64,000 nucleotides of DNA from Mycobacterium asiaticum (GCF_001668675.1 NZ_LZKQ01000011.1:1-64000); one strand, 5' to 3'; counted from the first letter of the stretch, positions 1 to 8,771 are shown. Numbers and translations: made by a program. Notes: generated from the letters alone by a model not told the origin.

Positions 1-1078
1 CGCCCAGCGAGGTCTTGCCGACCCCCGGGGGACCGGCCAGCACCATCACCGCACCGGAACCCCGGCCGCCGACCACCTGCAGCCCACGCTGCGCGCGCCG
101 GGTGCGCACCGCCAGGTATTCGACGATGCGGTCCTTCACGTCGTCCAGACCGTGGTGGTCGGCGTCCAGGACGGCCCGGGCGGCGGCCAGGTCGGTCGAG
201 TCCTCGGTCCGCACATTCCACGGCAGGTCCAGCACGGTGTCCAGCCAGGCGCGGATCCAGCCGCTTTCCGGGCTCTGGTCGCTCGCCCGTTCCAGCTTGC
301 CGACCTCACGCAGCGCGGCCTCGCGCACCTTCTCCGGCAGATCGGCGGCCTCGACCCGCGCCCGATAATCGTCAGACCCCTCGGGCTCGCCCTCGCCCAG
401 TTCCTTGCGGATGGCGGCCAGTTGTTGGCGCAGCAGGAATTCCTTCTGCGTCTTCTCCATGCCCTCGCGGACGTCTTCGGCGATCTTGTCGTTTACCTCG
501 ACCTCGGCCAGGTGCTCGCTGGTCCAGTCGATCAGCAGGCGCAGCCGACGGGCCACGTCGATGGTCTCGAGCATCTCGCGCTTCTGCACGTCGGACAGGT
601 AGGACGCGTAGCCCGAGGTGTCAGCCAGCGCCGACGGGTCGGTGAGGCTGTTGACGTAGTCGATGATCTGCCAGGCGTCCCGGCGTTGCAGCACCGCCAG
701 CAGCAATTTCTTGTATTCGGCAGCCAGCGCCTTGATCTCGTCGGTCGTCTCGGTGTCGGGGACCTCGGTGACCTCGACCCACAGCGCCGCACCCGGTCCG
801 CTGGCCCCGGCGCCGATGTGTGCGCGCCGTTCACCCCGCACGACGGCTGCGGTGCCGCCACCGGCGATCCGGCCGACCTGCAGAATTTTGGCCACCACAC
901 CGTGGGTCGGGTAGCGGTCCTCCAGCCGGGGCGCGACCAGCAGCTCGCGTGAGTCGCTGGCCTGGGCGGCGTCGACCGCCGCGCGGGCGGCGTCGTCGAG
1001 CGCAATCGGCACCACCATCCCGGGCAACACGATCGTGTCGGTAGCGAACAGGACCGGCAGTGATTTGGCTTCAGCCAT
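1..1078 (-). CDS. lon: ATP-dependent protease Lon, N-terminal part (runs off the window)
   Basis: Cytosolic AAA+ serine protease that degrades misfolded and regulatory proteins. The first 359 codons are visible. The protein opens MAEAKSLPVLFATDTIVLPG, typical of the Lon substrate-binding domain, and the last visible residues are the Walker A motif GPPGVGKTSLG. The rest of the ATPase and the Ser-Lys protease domain lie beyond base 1. The ATG at 1078 follows a good GGAGG site. An HspR-like inverted repeat lies 15-35 bases upstream. M. tuberculosis has no Lon, whereas several non-tuberculous species do, so the gene hints at a non-tuberculous host. Identity is secure; the 3' end cannot be judged. 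Confidence 0.93.
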   Translation of the reverse strand, partial: MAEAKSLPVLFATDTIVLPGMVVPIALDDAARAAVDAAQASDSRELLVAPRLEDRYPTHGVVAKILQVGRIAGGGTAAVVRGERRAHIGAGASGPGAALWVEVTEVPDTETTDEIKALAAEYKKLLLAVLQRRDAWQIIDYVNSLTDPSALADTSGYASYLSDVQKREMLETIDVARRLRLLIDWTSEHLAEVEVNDKIAEDVREGMEKTQKEFLLRQQLAAIRKELGEGEPEGSDDYRARVEAADLPEKVREAALREVGKLERASDQSPESGWIRAWLDTVLDLPWNVRTEDSTDLAAARAVLDADHHGLDDVKDRIVEYLAVRTRRAQRGLQVVGGRGSGAVMVLAGPPGVGKTSLG

Positions 1079-1092
1079 CAGATCCTCCAAAA

Positions 1093-1113
1093 GTTAAGTC
1101 TGACTGGCTCAAC
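1093..1113. promoter_or_regulatory. HAIR-like (HspR) inverted repeat before lon
   Basis: Read on the lon strand the site is GTTGAGC, 7 bases, ACTTAAC. The HAIR consensus is CTTGAGT-N7-ACTCAAG, so 10 of 14 arm positions match and the spacing is exact. In Streptomyces lon is repressed by HspR through such a site (known from the literature); here it is inference. It sits just upstream of the lon ribosome binding site, where a repressor would block transcription. Confidence 0.5.
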
Positions 1114-1152
1114 CCTGCCGGCAGGCCGTTTGTTCCCTGGACTGTTTCGCTA

Positions 1153-1200
1153 CGAGCGTCACACCAGCGCAACGCTGGCCGCCGAGCGTCACGCTGGTGT
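1153..1200. repeat. Intergenic GAGCGTCAC repeat motif
   Basis: Two copies of CGAGCGTCAC start at 1153 and 1183, flanking a small CAGCG-CAA-CGCTG hairpin. The block ends at the lldD2 stop codon, between two minus-strand genes. The same core, GCGTCACGCTGG and its complement, makes up the larger tandem array at 43861-44070, so both belong to one dispersed intergenic repeat family. Function unknown; a role in mRNA 3' ends is possible. Confidence 0.5.
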
Positions 1201-2441
1201 TACGCCGGCGGCACCGGCCCCACCCGCCGTAGCTGCGTCACGTGTTTGGGGGAGAGTTCTTCGAGGCAGGTCACGCCCAGTAGGGCCATGGTGCGCAGCA
1301 CACCGCTCTCGAGGATGTCGATCGCTCGCCGGACGCCCGCCTCGCCACCGGCCATCAACCCGTAGAGATAGGCCCGTCCTACCAGCGTGCACCTGGCGCC
1401 CAATGCGATCGCCGCGACGATATCGGCGCCCGACATGATGCCGGTGTCCAGCAGGATCTCGGTGTCGTTGCCCAGTTCGCGGGACACCGACGGCAGCAGG
1501 TGGAACGGCACCGGCGCCCGATCCAGTTGCCGGCCACCGTGATTGGACAGCACGATGCCGTCGACGCCGCGGTCGACGACCGCCCGGGCGTCGTCCAGCG
1601 TCTGAATCCCCTTGACCACGAGTTTGCCGGGCCAGTGCGACTTGATCCAGGCCAGATCGTCGAAGGTGACACTGGGGTCGAACATGGAGTTCAGGTATTC
1701 CCCGACGGTGCCCGACCAGCGGTCCAGCGACGCGAAGGACAACGGTTCGGTGGTCAACAGATCAAACCACCAGTGCGGGTGCGGAACCGCGTCCAGCACG
1801 GTCCGCAGCGTCAACGCCGGCGGGATGGACATTCCGTTGCGGACATCGCGCAACCGCGCGCCGGCGACGGGGACGTCGACGGTGACCAGCATGGTGTCGA
1901 AACCCGCCGCTGCGGCCCGCCTAACCAGGGCCATGGACCGGTCGCGGTCCTTCCACATGTACAGCTGAAACCATTTGCGTCCCTGCGGCACTGCCGTCGC
2001 GACGTCTTCGATGGAGCTGGTGCCCAGGGTGGACAGCGAGAAGGGGATACCCGCCGCGGCCGCCGCCCGCGCACCGGCGAGCTCGCCTTCGGTGTGCATC
2101 AAACGGGTGAATCCGGTGGGTGCGATGGCGAACGGCAACACCACCGGTTGGCCCAGCACATTCCATCCGGCCGTCACATTGGTGACATCACGCAGGATGG
2201 TCGGGTGAAATTCGATGTCGCGGAACGCTTGTCGGGCCCGCTGTATCGAAAGCTCGTCCTCGGCTGCGCCGTCGGTGTAGTCGAACGCCGCCTTGGGAGT
2301 CCGCCGTTTGGCGATCCGGCGCAAATCTTCGATGGTGAGCGCGGCCTCCAACCGCCGTTGGACGCGGTTGAACTGCGGCCGCTTGAACTGCAGCAGCGGC
2401 GCCAGGTCGCGGATTCTGGGCATCTGCCGCTTGACCGCCAT
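1200..2441 (-). CDS. lldD2: FMN-dependent L-lactate dehydrogenase (Rv1872c type)
   Basis: Member of the FMN alpha-hydroxy-acid dehydrogenase family, oxidising L-lactate to pyruvate. The 413-residue protein has the family's TIM-barrel signatures: YTDGAAEDE near residue 55, [14 protein letters not shown], the catalytic-histidine motif [10 protein letters not shown], and the FMN phosphate loop [18 protein letters not shown]. The ATG at 2441 gives almost exactly the length of M. tuberculosis LldD2. The frame stays open further upstream, but that stretch overlaps the divergent gene and is not conserved. Only 33 bases separate the two divergent starts, so they share a promoter region. Lactate use has been linked to intracellular growth of mycobacteria. 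Confidence 0.95.
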   Translation of the reverse strand: MAVKRQMPRIRDLAPLLQFKRPQFNRVQRRLEAALTIEDLRRIAKRRTPKAAFDYTDGAAEDELSIQRARQAFRDIEFHPTILRDVTNVTAGWNVLGQPVVLPFAIAPTGFTRLMHTEGELAGARAAAAAGIPFSLSTLGTSSIEDVATAVPQGRKWFQLYMWKDRDRSMALVRRAAAAGFDTMLVTVDVPVAGARLRDVRNGMSIPPALTLRTVLDAVPHPHWWFDLLTTEPLSFASLDRWSGTVGEYLNSMFDPSVTFDDLAWIKSHWPGKLVVKGIQTLDDARAVVDRGVDGIVLSNHGGRQLDRAPVPFHLLPSVSRELGNDTEILLDTGIMSGADIVAAIALGARCTLVGRAYLYGLMAGGEAGVRRAIDILESGVLRTMALLGVTCLEELSPKHVTQLRRVGPVPPA

Positions 2442-2474
2442 CAGTTCATCTAACCAGTGTGCGAGTCTGGAGGT

Positions 2475-2900
2475 ATGGCCCGCGATCGGTTCGAGCTGCA
2501 GCGTTTCGTGGACGCCCAGGACCGCGTCTACGACGACGTCGTGCAGGAGTTGCGGGCCGGCCGGAAACGCAGTCACTGGATGTGGTTCGTCTTCCCGCAA
2601 CTGCGCGGGCTGGGCAGCAGCCCGACGGCAGACCATTACGGCATCTCCTCCCTCGAAGAGGCCCGCGCCTACCTGGAACACGACCTGCTCGGGCCGCGGC
2701 TACGCGAGTGCGTCCGGTTGGTCAACGACATTGCGGGCCGCTCGGCCGGACAGATCTTCGGCTCACCGGACGACTTGAAACTGCGGTCCTCGGTGACGTT
2801 GTTCGCTCGGGCCACCGATGACAACCAGGATTTCGTCGCGCTGCTGGACAAGTATCACGGGGGCGAAGAGGACCCGCGCACCGTAGCGCGGCTCAGCTAG
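2475..2900 (+). CDS. DUF1810 family protein (Rv1873 homologue)
   Basis: A 141-residue cytosolic protein matching the DUF1810 family over its full length. The family-typical [17 protein letters not shown] lies near residues 33-50 and the segment [16 protein letters not shown] follows. Biochemical function is unknown. The start at 2475 follows GGAGGT. It is divergent from lldD2, as Rv1873 is in M. tuberculosis. Its last 8 bases overlap the 3' end of the convergent glucosidase gene. Confidence 0.88.
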   Translation: MARDRFELQRFVDAQDRVYDDVVQELRAGRKRSHWMWFVFPQLRGLGSSPTADHYGISSLEEARAYLEHDLLGPRLRECVRLVNDIAGRSAGQIFGSPDDLKLRSSVTLFARATDDNQDFVALLDKYHGGEEDPRTVARLS

Positions 2901-4173
2901 GACGCAGAATCCGCCAGCCGTGCGGCTCGACGGTCACGCTGTCCACGACCTCCGCGGGCGGGGCCGTCGAACCGGCCAGCACCTCTGCCCGCTGCGAGCC
3001 CAGCTCCGGCAACGACAGCCGCAGCGGCTCGTCGTCGATGTTCAGGGCGACCAGCAGCGCGTCGTCGCCGTGCTGCGTCCGGTAGACGTAGTGCTTGTTC
3101 TGCAACAGCACGGCGCGGGTCGTCGCGGCGTGCAACCACGGGTGCCGGCGTCGCAAGCCGACCAGGAACTGGTGCAACGCCCATACGCGCTGACCTGATT
3201 CGTCGAGTTGCGCTGGGGGAGTGCCGAACTCCGGGCGGACCGCGTCGTCACCGCCGCGGCGCTCTTCCTTGACCCCGCGCCAGCCGAATTCGTCGCCGGC
3301 ATACACGCTGGGGACGCCACCCACCGTCAGCAACAGCACCAGCGCGTGCGCCTGGTGTTCGGCGCGGTCGAGCTGGCTGGCGATCCGGGTGACGTCGTGA
3401 TTGCCGACAAAGGTCAGGGGCGCGAACTCGTCGAGGAACTCGTTGTGCCGCTGCAGTGCCCAGTCCAGCTCGAAGAAGTTTCCGTCGTTGAGGCTGCTCC
3501 AGATCGCCTTCCACAACTCGTACTGGGTGGCCGAATCGAACCTGGCGGCCCGGACCTGCGCCGCGTAGTCACCGTGGATGAGTTCTCCGACGAACCAGAC
3601 GTCGGGGTGGCGCTCGCGTACCCGCGGTAGCACCTCGGCCCAGAATTCATGCGGCACAACATAAGCCGCATCGAGGCGCCAGCCGTGCGCGCCCCGCTCG
3701 AGCCAGTGCGACATGACGTCGACGACATAGTCGGCGACTTCGGGATTGTTGTGATTGAGGCCGATCAGTTCGTCGTGGCCTTCGAAGTTGCCGCCGCTGA
3801 ACCAGTCCGCCGAAGCGGGGTCGCGGTAGCGCGCGAAATCCGCGCCCACATGGTTGAACACGCCGTCGAGCAGGATACGCAGCCCTCGGCGATTCGCCTC
3901 GGCCACCAGCTGGTCGAAGTCGCCGTCGTCGCCGAGTCTCGGGTCGATCAGGTAGTGGTCCGTGGTGTCGTACCCGTGGGTGCGGGAGGAAAAGATCGGC
4001 CCCAGCGCGACACCGGAGGCGCCCAGTGCGATCGCGTGGTCGAACCACTCGGCGAGTCGGCGCAGCCGGTGTTCCCCCGGGCCCGGCGGATGTTCAGCGG
4101 GGAACGCTCCGACGAAGCCCAGGGGATAGACCTGCCACCAGATCGCGTGTTGCACCCAGACGGGTCCGGTCAT
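2893..4173 (-). CDS. GH13 alpha-amylase/glucosidase family protein
   Basis: A 426-residue alpha-glucan-active enzyme of family GH13. All four conserved regions are present: DGVFNH (103-108), GWRLDAA with nucleophile Asp168, the general acid Glu197 in FVGELIH, and FVGNHD with the transition-state His259-Asp260. A C-terminal all-beta domain follows from about residue 340. There is no signal peptide, so it acts in the cytosol, perhaps on glycogen, maltose or trehalose-derived glucans; the substrate cannot be read from sequence. It lies 10 bases downstream of ahpD on the same strand and may be the third gene of the ahpC-ahpD operon, an unusual pairing. I recall no counterpart at this place in M. 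tuberculosis. Confidence 0.88.
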   Translation of the reverse strand: MTGPVWVQHAIWWQVYPLGFVGAFPAEHPPGPGEHRLRRLAEWFDHAIALGASGVALGPIFSSRTHGYDTTDHYLIDPRLGDDGDFDQLVAEANRRGLRILLDGVFNHVGADFARYRDPASADWFSGGNFEGHDELIGLNHNNPEVADYVVDVMSHWLERGAHGWRLDAAYVVPHEFWAEVLPRVRERHPDVWFVGELIHGDYAAQVRAARFDSATQYELWKAIWSSLNDGNFFELDWALQRHNEFLDEFAPLTFVGNHDVTRIASQLDRAEHQAHALVLLLTVGGVPSVYAGDEFGWRGVKEERRGGDDAVRPEFGTPPAQLDESGQRVWALHQFLVGLRRRHPWLHAATTRAVLLQNKHYVYRTQHGDDALLVALNIDDEPLRLSLPELGSQRAEVLAGSTAPPAEVVDSVTVEPHGWRILRPS

Positions 4174-4183
4174 GACGGGCCGA

Positions 4184-4720
4184 TCAGCCGACGGCCGCCA
4201 ACGTATCGGCTGTGCTGATCGCTTGCGCCACACCGGAAACGATCGCTGCGACCTTCAACGCCTCGAACACGGCCTCGCGTTCGACACCCGACTCGCGCAG
4301 CGTGTGCTCGTGCGCCACCATGCAGTGCGAGCAGCCGTTGATCGACGAGACCGCGAAGCTCCACAGCTCGAAGTTCGCCTTGTCCACACCGGGGTTGCCG
4401 ATGATGTTCATCCGCAGGCCGGGACGCAGGTCGTCGTACTTGCCCTCGAGGAAGCCGCGGCCACGGTAGAACACGTTGTTCATCCCCATGATCGAGGCGG
4501 CACCCAGGGCCGCGTTGTAAGCCTCGGCCGACAGGTTGTCGGCCGCCTCCCCGCCGATTTCGCTCAGCACCCGGGCATTCCGGGTCGCCGCGGCGCTGGC
4601 CAGCAGGGTGCCCCAGAGCTGCTCCTCGTTCAGCGCGGTGGTGCGGGAAATCGAGCCCAGGTTGAGCTTGAGATCCTTGGCGTACTCGGGCAGCGCGTCC
4701 TTGAGATTCTCGATACTCAT
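4184..4720 (-). CDS. ahpD: Alkyl hydroperoxide reductase AhpD
   Basis: A 178-residue adaptor that passes electrons from dihydrolipoamide (Lpd/SucB) to AhpC and has weak peroxidase activity itself. The catalytic set matches the M. tuberculosis enzyme in numbering: Glu118, Cys130 and Cys133 in NGCSHC, and His137. The ATG at 4720 has an ideal AGGAGGAAAC upstream. It lies 26 bases after ahpC and is surely co-transcribed with it. Confidence 0.97.
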   Translation of the reverse strand: MSIENLKDALPEYAKDLKLNLGSISRTTALNEEQLWGTLLASAAATRNARVLSEIGGEAADNLSAEAYNAALGAASIMGMNNVFYRGRGFLEGKYDDLRPGLRMNIIGNPGVDKANFELWSFAVSSINGCSHCMVAHEHTLRESGVEREAVFEALKVAAIVSGVAQAISTADTLAAVG

Positions 4721-4746
4721 GTTTCCTCCTCTGTGCCCTCTACCCG

Positions 4747-5334
4747 CTATGCCGAAGCCTTGAGCAGCTCGCCGGCATCGATGGTCGGGTCGCCCTTGCG
4801 CCAGTTGCAGGCACACAGCTCGTCGGATTGCAGGGCGTCCAGCACCCTCAGCACCTCGTCGACGTTACGCCCCACCGAACCGGCCGTCGCGGACACGAAC
4901 TGGATCTCGTTGTTGGGGTCGACGATGAACGTCACCCGGTCGGCGACACCGTCGGCGTTGAGCACGCCGGTCGCCTGGGCGAGCTCGCGCTTGATGTCGG
5001 AGAGCATCGGGAAGGGCAGCTTCTTGAGATCCTCGTGCTGGGCACGCCACTGGAAGTGGACGAACTCGCTGTCGATCGAGGCGCCGAGCACCTGGGCGTC
5101 CCGGTCCTCGAACTCGTCGTTGAGCTTGCCGAAGGCCGCGATCTCGGTGGGGCACACGAAGGTGAAGTCCTTGGGCCAGAAGAAGATCACCCGCCACTTG
5201 CCGGGGTGGTCGTCGCTGGAGATGGTGGTGAAGTAGTCACCGGGCTGCTTGGCATCGACCTTGGACAGGTCGCCGCCGATCAGCGCGGTCAGCCGGTATG
5301 CGGGAAACTGGTCGCCAATGGTCAGCAGAGACAT
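4747..5334 (-). CDS. ahpC: Alkyl hydroperoxide reductase AhpC (peroxiredoxin)
   Basis: A 195-residue 2-Cys peroxiredoxin that reduces organic peroxides and peroxynitrite. The peroxidatic Cys61 lies in FTFVCPTE, and two further cysteines in ELCACNW (174 and 176) match the mycobacterial three-cysteine arrangement. The start at 5334 is preceded by AAGGAG. The gene is divergent from an intact oxyR across 103 bases, so expression is presumably controlled by OxyR. In H37Rv the oxyR copy is a pseudogene and the locus lies elsewhere (ahpC is Rv2428). Confidence 0.98.
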   Translation of the reverse strand: MSLLTIGDQFPAYRLTALIGGDLSKVDAKQPGDYFTTISSDDHPGKWRVIFFWPKDFTFVCPTEIAAFGKLNDEFEDRDAQVLGASIDSEFVHFQWRAQHEDLKKLPFPMLSDIKRELAQATGVLNADGVADRVTFIVDPNNEIQFVSATAGSVGRNVDEVLRVLDALQSDELCACNWRKGDPTIDAGELLKASA

Positions 5335-5400
5335 GGCACTCCTTTTTCTGTACTGATTCAAATTTGACGGTTATGTCACCATATTGCCCCGTCACCGGCA

Positions 5401-5450
5401 TGAAGTAAAGGTGATATATAGCACTGTATTATTAGGTATGACCGATAAGA
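5401..5450. promoter_or_regulatory. oxyR: Probable OxyR-binding region between ahpC and oxyR
   Basis: The divergent intergenic region is AT-rich (GTGATATATAGCACTG, then TTATTAGGTATGACCGATAA over the oxyR start) in an otherwise GC-rich window. The stretch around the start codon is an imperfect dyad centred on ATG (AGGT/ACC), with TTAT and ATAA on either side, in the style of T-N11-A sites of LysR regulators. Mycobacterial OxyR is known to bind the oxyR-ahpC junction; the exact site here is inferred. Confidence 0.45.
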
Positions 5451-6373
5451 GTTTTCAGCCCACCCTGGCCGGCTTGCGGGCGTTCGTCGCGGTGGCGGAG
5501 AAGCAGCATTTCGGCAGTGCGGCAACGACTCTCGGGGTTAGTCAATCGACCCTGTCGCAGGCCCTGGCCGGGCTGGAGGCGGGGTTGGGCGCTCTACTCG
5601 TCGAGCGGTCCACCCGCCAGGTCCGAGTGACCGCCGAGGGTGTGCGGCTGTTGCCGTTGGCCCGGGCGGCGATCGAGGCCGCGGACGCGTTCACCAACGC
5701 GGCGGCAGGCGTGTCCGATCCGCTGCAGGGCAGCATCCGCCTGGGACTGATCCCGACGGTGGCGCCGTATGTGCTGCCCACCGTCCTGGCCGGGCTGACC
5801 CGCCGGCTACCCGATCTCACGGTGCGCGTCGTCGAGGACCAGACCGATCGGCTGTTGCTGGTCCTGCGCGAGGGTGCGCTGGACGCCGCCCTGATCGCAT
5901 TGCCCGCGGACACCAGCGGCATCAGCGAGATTCCCATCTACGCCGAAGATTTCGTACTGGCGCTGCCACCCGGGCACCCGCTGACGGGCAAGCCGCGGGT
6001 ACCCCCGGCGGCGCTGGCGGAGCTGCCGCTGCTGCTCCTCGACGAAGGCCACTGCCTGCGCGATCAGGCCCTCGATGTCTGCCAGAACGCGGGCGTGCAG
6101 GCCGAACTCGCCGACACCCGGGCAGCCTCCCTGACCACCGCGGTGCAGTGCGTGGCCGGCGGGCTCGGCGTGACGCTGATACCGGAGAGTGCGGTGTCGG
6201 TGGAGACGGCACGCGGCGGCGTCGGGCTCGCGCGCTTCGGCGCACCCCGGCCCGGGCGGCGCATCGGGCTGGTCTTCCGGTCGTCCAGCGGTCGCGAGGA
6301 GGCCTATCGGCGCCTTGCCGGGATCATCGGAGAACTCATCAGCGAGGAACTGCCGGTACGCCTTACCCGCTGA
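5438..6373 (+). CDS. oxyR: LysR-type peroxide sensor OxyR (intact)
   Basis: A 311-residue transcription factor that activates ahpC under peroxide stress. A winged helix-turn-helix occupies residues 9-66 ([20 protein letters not shown]) and the substrate-binding-like domain starts near 95. The redox pair is present: Cys206 in DEGHCLRDQ and Cys215, nine residues apart as in E. coli OxyR (199/208). The start at 5438 lies inside the presumed operator, consistent with autorepression. The gene is full length, unlike the decayed copy in the M. tuberculosis complex. Confidence 0.95.
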   Translation: MTDKSFQPTLAGLRAFVAVAEKQHFGSAATTLGVSQSTLSQALAGLEAGLGALLVERSTRQVRVTAEGVRLLPLARAAIEAADAFTNAAAGVSDPLQGSIRLGLIPTVAPYVLPTVLAGLTRRLPDLTVRVVEDQTDRLLLVLREGALDAALIALPADTSGISEIPIYAEDFVLALPPGHPLTGKPRVPPAALAELPLLLLDEGHCLRDQALDVCQNAGVQAELADTRAASLTTAVQCVAGGLGVTLIPESAVSVETARGGVGLARFGAPRPGRRIGLVFRSSSGREEAYRRLAGIIGELISEELPVRLTR

Positions 6374-6392
6374 CGGACGTAAGGTTCGGCCC

Positions 6393-7094
6393 ATGGAGAA
6401 GGTCATCGCCGTGCTCAGGCGCGCGGAATCGGACGAGGGCTGGTGCGCTCGCCAGCGCGGCCCGGTCGCCGAGCAATTGCTGCAACTGGGCATCCCGGGG
6501 CTGTCGGTCAACGTCCGCGACGACGCTGTGCGCGAGTCGCTGATGACGCTCACGACACTGGACCCGCCGGCAGCCGCGGTGGTGAGTCTGTGGACCCAGC
6601 AATGTTATGGCCAACAGGTCGCGGCGGCGCTGGACCTGCTTGCCGCCGAGTGCGAGCGGCTGGCCGCCTACCTGGTCACCGAATCCGTTCCACTGGCCGG
6701 CCCTGTGTCCGAACCAGGTTCCCGCACAACGGGTTTGGCCAACATTGCACTGCTGCGCCGGCCCGCCGAGCTGGACCAGGCGACCTGGCTGAACCGTTGG
6801 CAACTCGATCACACCCCCGTGGCCGTCGAAACCCAGTCCACCTTCGGCTACACCCAGAATTGGGTGGTGCGAGCGCTCACCCCGGACGCGCCGGGAATCG
6901 CCGCCATCGTCGAAGAGTTGTTCCCGCCGGAAGCGGTGTCCGACCTGAAAGCGTTCTTCGGGGCCGCCGACGACGCCGACTTGCAGCACCGGGTAGGCCG
7001 GATGGTCGCCAGTACTTCCGCGTTCGGCGCGAACGAGAACATCGACACCGTGCCCACCAGCCGGTACGTCATCAAGACGCCCTTTGTGAACTGA
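6393..7094 (+). CDS. EthD-like dimeric alpha/beta-barrel protein (Rv1874 homologue)
   Basis: A 233-residue cytosolic protein. It appears to hold two EthD/ferredoxin-like units. The first starts with VIAVLRRAESDEGWCARQRG. The second (about residues 110-200) has IALLRRPAELDQATWLNRW, then HTPVAVETQSTFGYTQN, the typical EthD histidine and tyrosine pattern. Its role is unknown; EthD-fold proteins are small-molecule oxygenases, isomerases or accessory proteins. It begins 19 bases after oxyR and 8 bases before the next gene, so a transcript with Rv1875- and crotonase-like genes is likely. Confidence 0.8.
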   Translation: MEKVIAVLRRAESDEGWCARQRGPVAEQLLQLGIPGLSVNVRDDAVRESLMTLTTLDPPAAAVVSLWTQQCYGQQVAAALDLLAAECERLAAYLVTESVPLAGPVSEPGSRTTGLANIALLRRPAELDQATWLNRWQLDHTPVAVETQSTFGYTQNWVVRALTPDAPGIAAIVEELFPPEAVSDLKAFFGAADDADLQHRVGRMVASTSAFGANENIDTVPTSRYVIKTPFVN

Positions 7095-7102
7095 GGAAGG
7101 CC

Positions 7103-7546
7103 ATGACAACACTCGTCGACGCAGTGGGACTCGCATCATCGGAAAGCGGATTGGCGGTGGTCTCCACCGTCCGCGCCGACGGCACAGTGCAGGCGTCGCT
7201 GGTCAATGTGGGCCTGCTGCCGCACCCGGCCGGGGGAGCGCCGGTCCTGGGCTTCACCACCTACGGCAAGGTCAAGCTGGCCAACCTCCGGGCACGACCC
7301 CCGCTGGCCGTCACCTTCCGCAACGGCTGGCGGTGGGCCACCGTCGAAGGCCGCGCGGAGCTGGCCGGCCCCGACGACCCGCAACCCTGGCTGAGCGGTC
7401 CGGATCAGTTGCGGCAGTTGCTGCGAGACGTGTTCACCGCGGCAGGTGGCTCCCACGACGACTGGGACGAGTACGACCGGGTGATGGCGCAGGAGCGGCG
7501 CGCGGTGGTGCTGATCGAGCCGAACCGCGTCTACAGCAGCAGATAG
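7103..7546 (+). CDS. PPOX-type flavin/F420-dependent oxidoreductase (Rv1875 homologue)
   Basis: A 147-residue split-barrel protein of the pyridoxamine-phosphate-oxidase-like class. The start is GLAVVSTVRADGTVQAS, followed by GFTTYGKVKLANLRARP and the barrel strand WATVEGRAEL. In mycobacteria such proteins bind F420 or flavin and reduce small molecules; which cofactor is used cannot be decided here. Length equals that of Rv1875. ATG at 7103 after GAGGAAGG. Confidence 0.82.
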   Translation: MTTLVDAVGLASSESGLAVVSTVRADGTVQASLVNVGLLPHPAGGAPVLGFTTYGKVKLANLRARPPLAVTFRNGWRWATVEGRAELAGPDDPQPWLSGPDQLRQLLRDVFTAAGGSHDDWDEYDRVMAQERRAVVLIEPNRVYSSR

Positions 7547-7555
7547 GATCCAGCG

Positions 7556-8311
7556 GTGACGCTGCTGATCGACGATGACAACCGGGTCCGCACGCTGACG
7601 CTGAACCGGCCCGAAGCGCTCAACGCCTTCAACGAGGCCCTCTATGACGCCACCGCGCAGGCCCTGCTGGACGCCGCCGAGGATCCGGAGGTTGCCGTCG
7701 TCCTGCTGACCGGTGCCGGACGCGGCTTCAGCGCCGGTACCGATCTCGCCGAGATGCAGGCGCGCATCACCGACCCCGATTTCCAGGAAGGCAAGTACGG
7801 CTTCCGCGGGCTGATCGAGGCGTTGACCGCCTTTCCCAAACCGCTGATCTGCGCCGTGAACGGCGTCGGCCTGGGCATCGGCGCCACCATCCTGGGCTAT
7901 GCCGACCTGGCCTTCATGTCCTCGACCGCGCGGCTGAAATGCCCGTTCACCAGTCTGGGTGTGGCGCCGGAGGCCGCCTCGTCCTACCTGCTGCCGCGGC
8001 TGATGGGGCGGCAGAACGCCGCCTGGTTGTTGCTGTCGTCGGAATGGGTCGACGCCACCGAAGCGCTCCGAATGGGTCTGGTTTGGCGGGTCTGTGAGCC
8101 CGACGAACTGCTGCCCGAAGCCCGGCGGCATGCCGACATCCTCGCCGGCCGCCCGATCGCCAGCCTGATGGCGGTCAAGCACACCATGCTCGAACCCCTT
8201 CGACCGGAAATCGCCGCGGCCACGGCACGCGAAAACGCCCACTTCGCGCAATTGATGGGTGCCGCCGCCAACGCCGCCGCACTGGCGGATTTCAGCAACC
8301 GGCCGCGTTAA
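7556..8311 (+). CDS. Enoyl-CoA hydratase/isomerase (crotonase) family protein
   Basis: A 251-residue crotonase. The oxyanion-hole strands are GRGFSAGTDLAEM (about 57-69) and NGVGLGIGATILGYADL. Of the two glutamates used by true hydratases only the second is clear, in GVAPEAASS; the first position falls in KCPFTSLG. That pattern is usual in enoyl-CoA isomerases, so isomerase rather than hydratase activity is plausible. GTG start 9 bases after the previous stop, in a head-to-tail cluster. It is an addition relative to the H37Rv order. Confidence 0.85.
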   Translation: MTLLIDDDNRVRTLTLNRPEALNAFNEALYDATAQALLDAAEDPEVAVVLLTGAGRGFSAGTDLAEMQARITDPDFQEGKYGFRGLIEALTAFPKPLICAVNGVGLGIGATILGYADLAFMSSTARLKCPFTSLGVAPEAASSYLLPRLMGRQNAAWLLLSSEWVDATEALRMGLVWRVCEPDELLPEARRHADILAGRPIASLMAVKHTMLEPLRPEIAAATARENAHFAQLMGAAANAAALADFSNRPR

Positions 8312-8317
8312 GCGACG

Positions 8318-8509
8318 TCAAGCAGAGGGGCTCAATTCGGCCTGCTCCACGCGCGCTGCCGCCAGGATCGCTCGCAGTGTTCGGCGGCAACGGCCGCAAT
8401 CGGCGCCCGCCCCGCACGCCGCAGCAATCTCTTTGGAGGTCGACGCACCGCGCGCCACAACCTCACAAACAGTCTGATTGGTGGCTCCGACGCACAGGCA
8501 GACGTACAT
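8318..8509 (-). CDS. Bacterioferritin-associated ferredoxin (Bfd-like, [2Fe-2S])
   Basis: A 63-residue protein with the exact ligand spacing of E. coli Bfd: Cys4, Cys6, Cys38 and Cys41 (YVCLCVG and GADCGRCRR). Bfd reduces the haem of bacterioferritin and so releases stored iron. The start at 8509 (MYVCLC) is preferred over an ATG two codons upstream. It is divergent from bfrA, and both flank two iron boxes, which fits a storage/release pair under common iron control. It ends 6 bases from the convergent crotonase. Confidence 0.88.
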   Translation of the reverse strand: MYVCLCVGATNQTVCEVVARGASTSKEIAAACGAGADCGRCRRTLRAILAAARVEQAELSPSA

Positions 8510-8560
8510 CAGCAAACACCCACCGAGTGGTCACCGAGGACTCCGTGTACTGGCCGCATA

Positions 8561-8579
8561 TTAGTGGAGTCTAACCTAA
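8561..8579. promoter_or_regulatory. bfrA: IdeR iron box 1
   Basis: TTAGTGGAGTCTAACCTAA agrees with the 19-bp IdeR consensus TTAGGTTAGGCTAACCTAA over nearly the whole right half and the outer left half. It is the first of two tandem boxes in the bfd-bfrA divergent region. In M. tuberculosis IdeR activates bfrA from tandem boxes placed well upstream. Confidence 0.85.
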
Positions 8580-8584
8580 GTGGG

Positions 8585-8603
8585 TTAGTAGAGTCTAACC
8601 TAA
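8585..8603. promoter_or_regulatory. bfrA: IdeR iron box 2
   Basis: TTAGTAGAGTCTAACCTAA differs from box 1 at one base and lies 24 bases downstream. It is about 170 bases before the bfrA start and 76 bases before the divergent bfd start, so the pair can serve both genes. Confidence 0.85.
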
Positions 8604-8771
8604 GTATTAAACACGCTGCCCGGTTCCCGCGTCGATCGGACGCGCCGACGGCGCAATTAACCCTGCGCCGACCAGCACCACAGGCATTACATTTAGATTG
8701 CTACACCCCGCACGGCTCGCTCCAGCCCAGCAGCCGGCGGTACGTCATGACAGCCTTCCCTAGGAGTGATC

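Noticed and set aside
2442-2681. Upstream extension of lldD2
   Set aside because: It overlaps the divergent DUF1810 gene and the 413-residue form matches the known enzyme.
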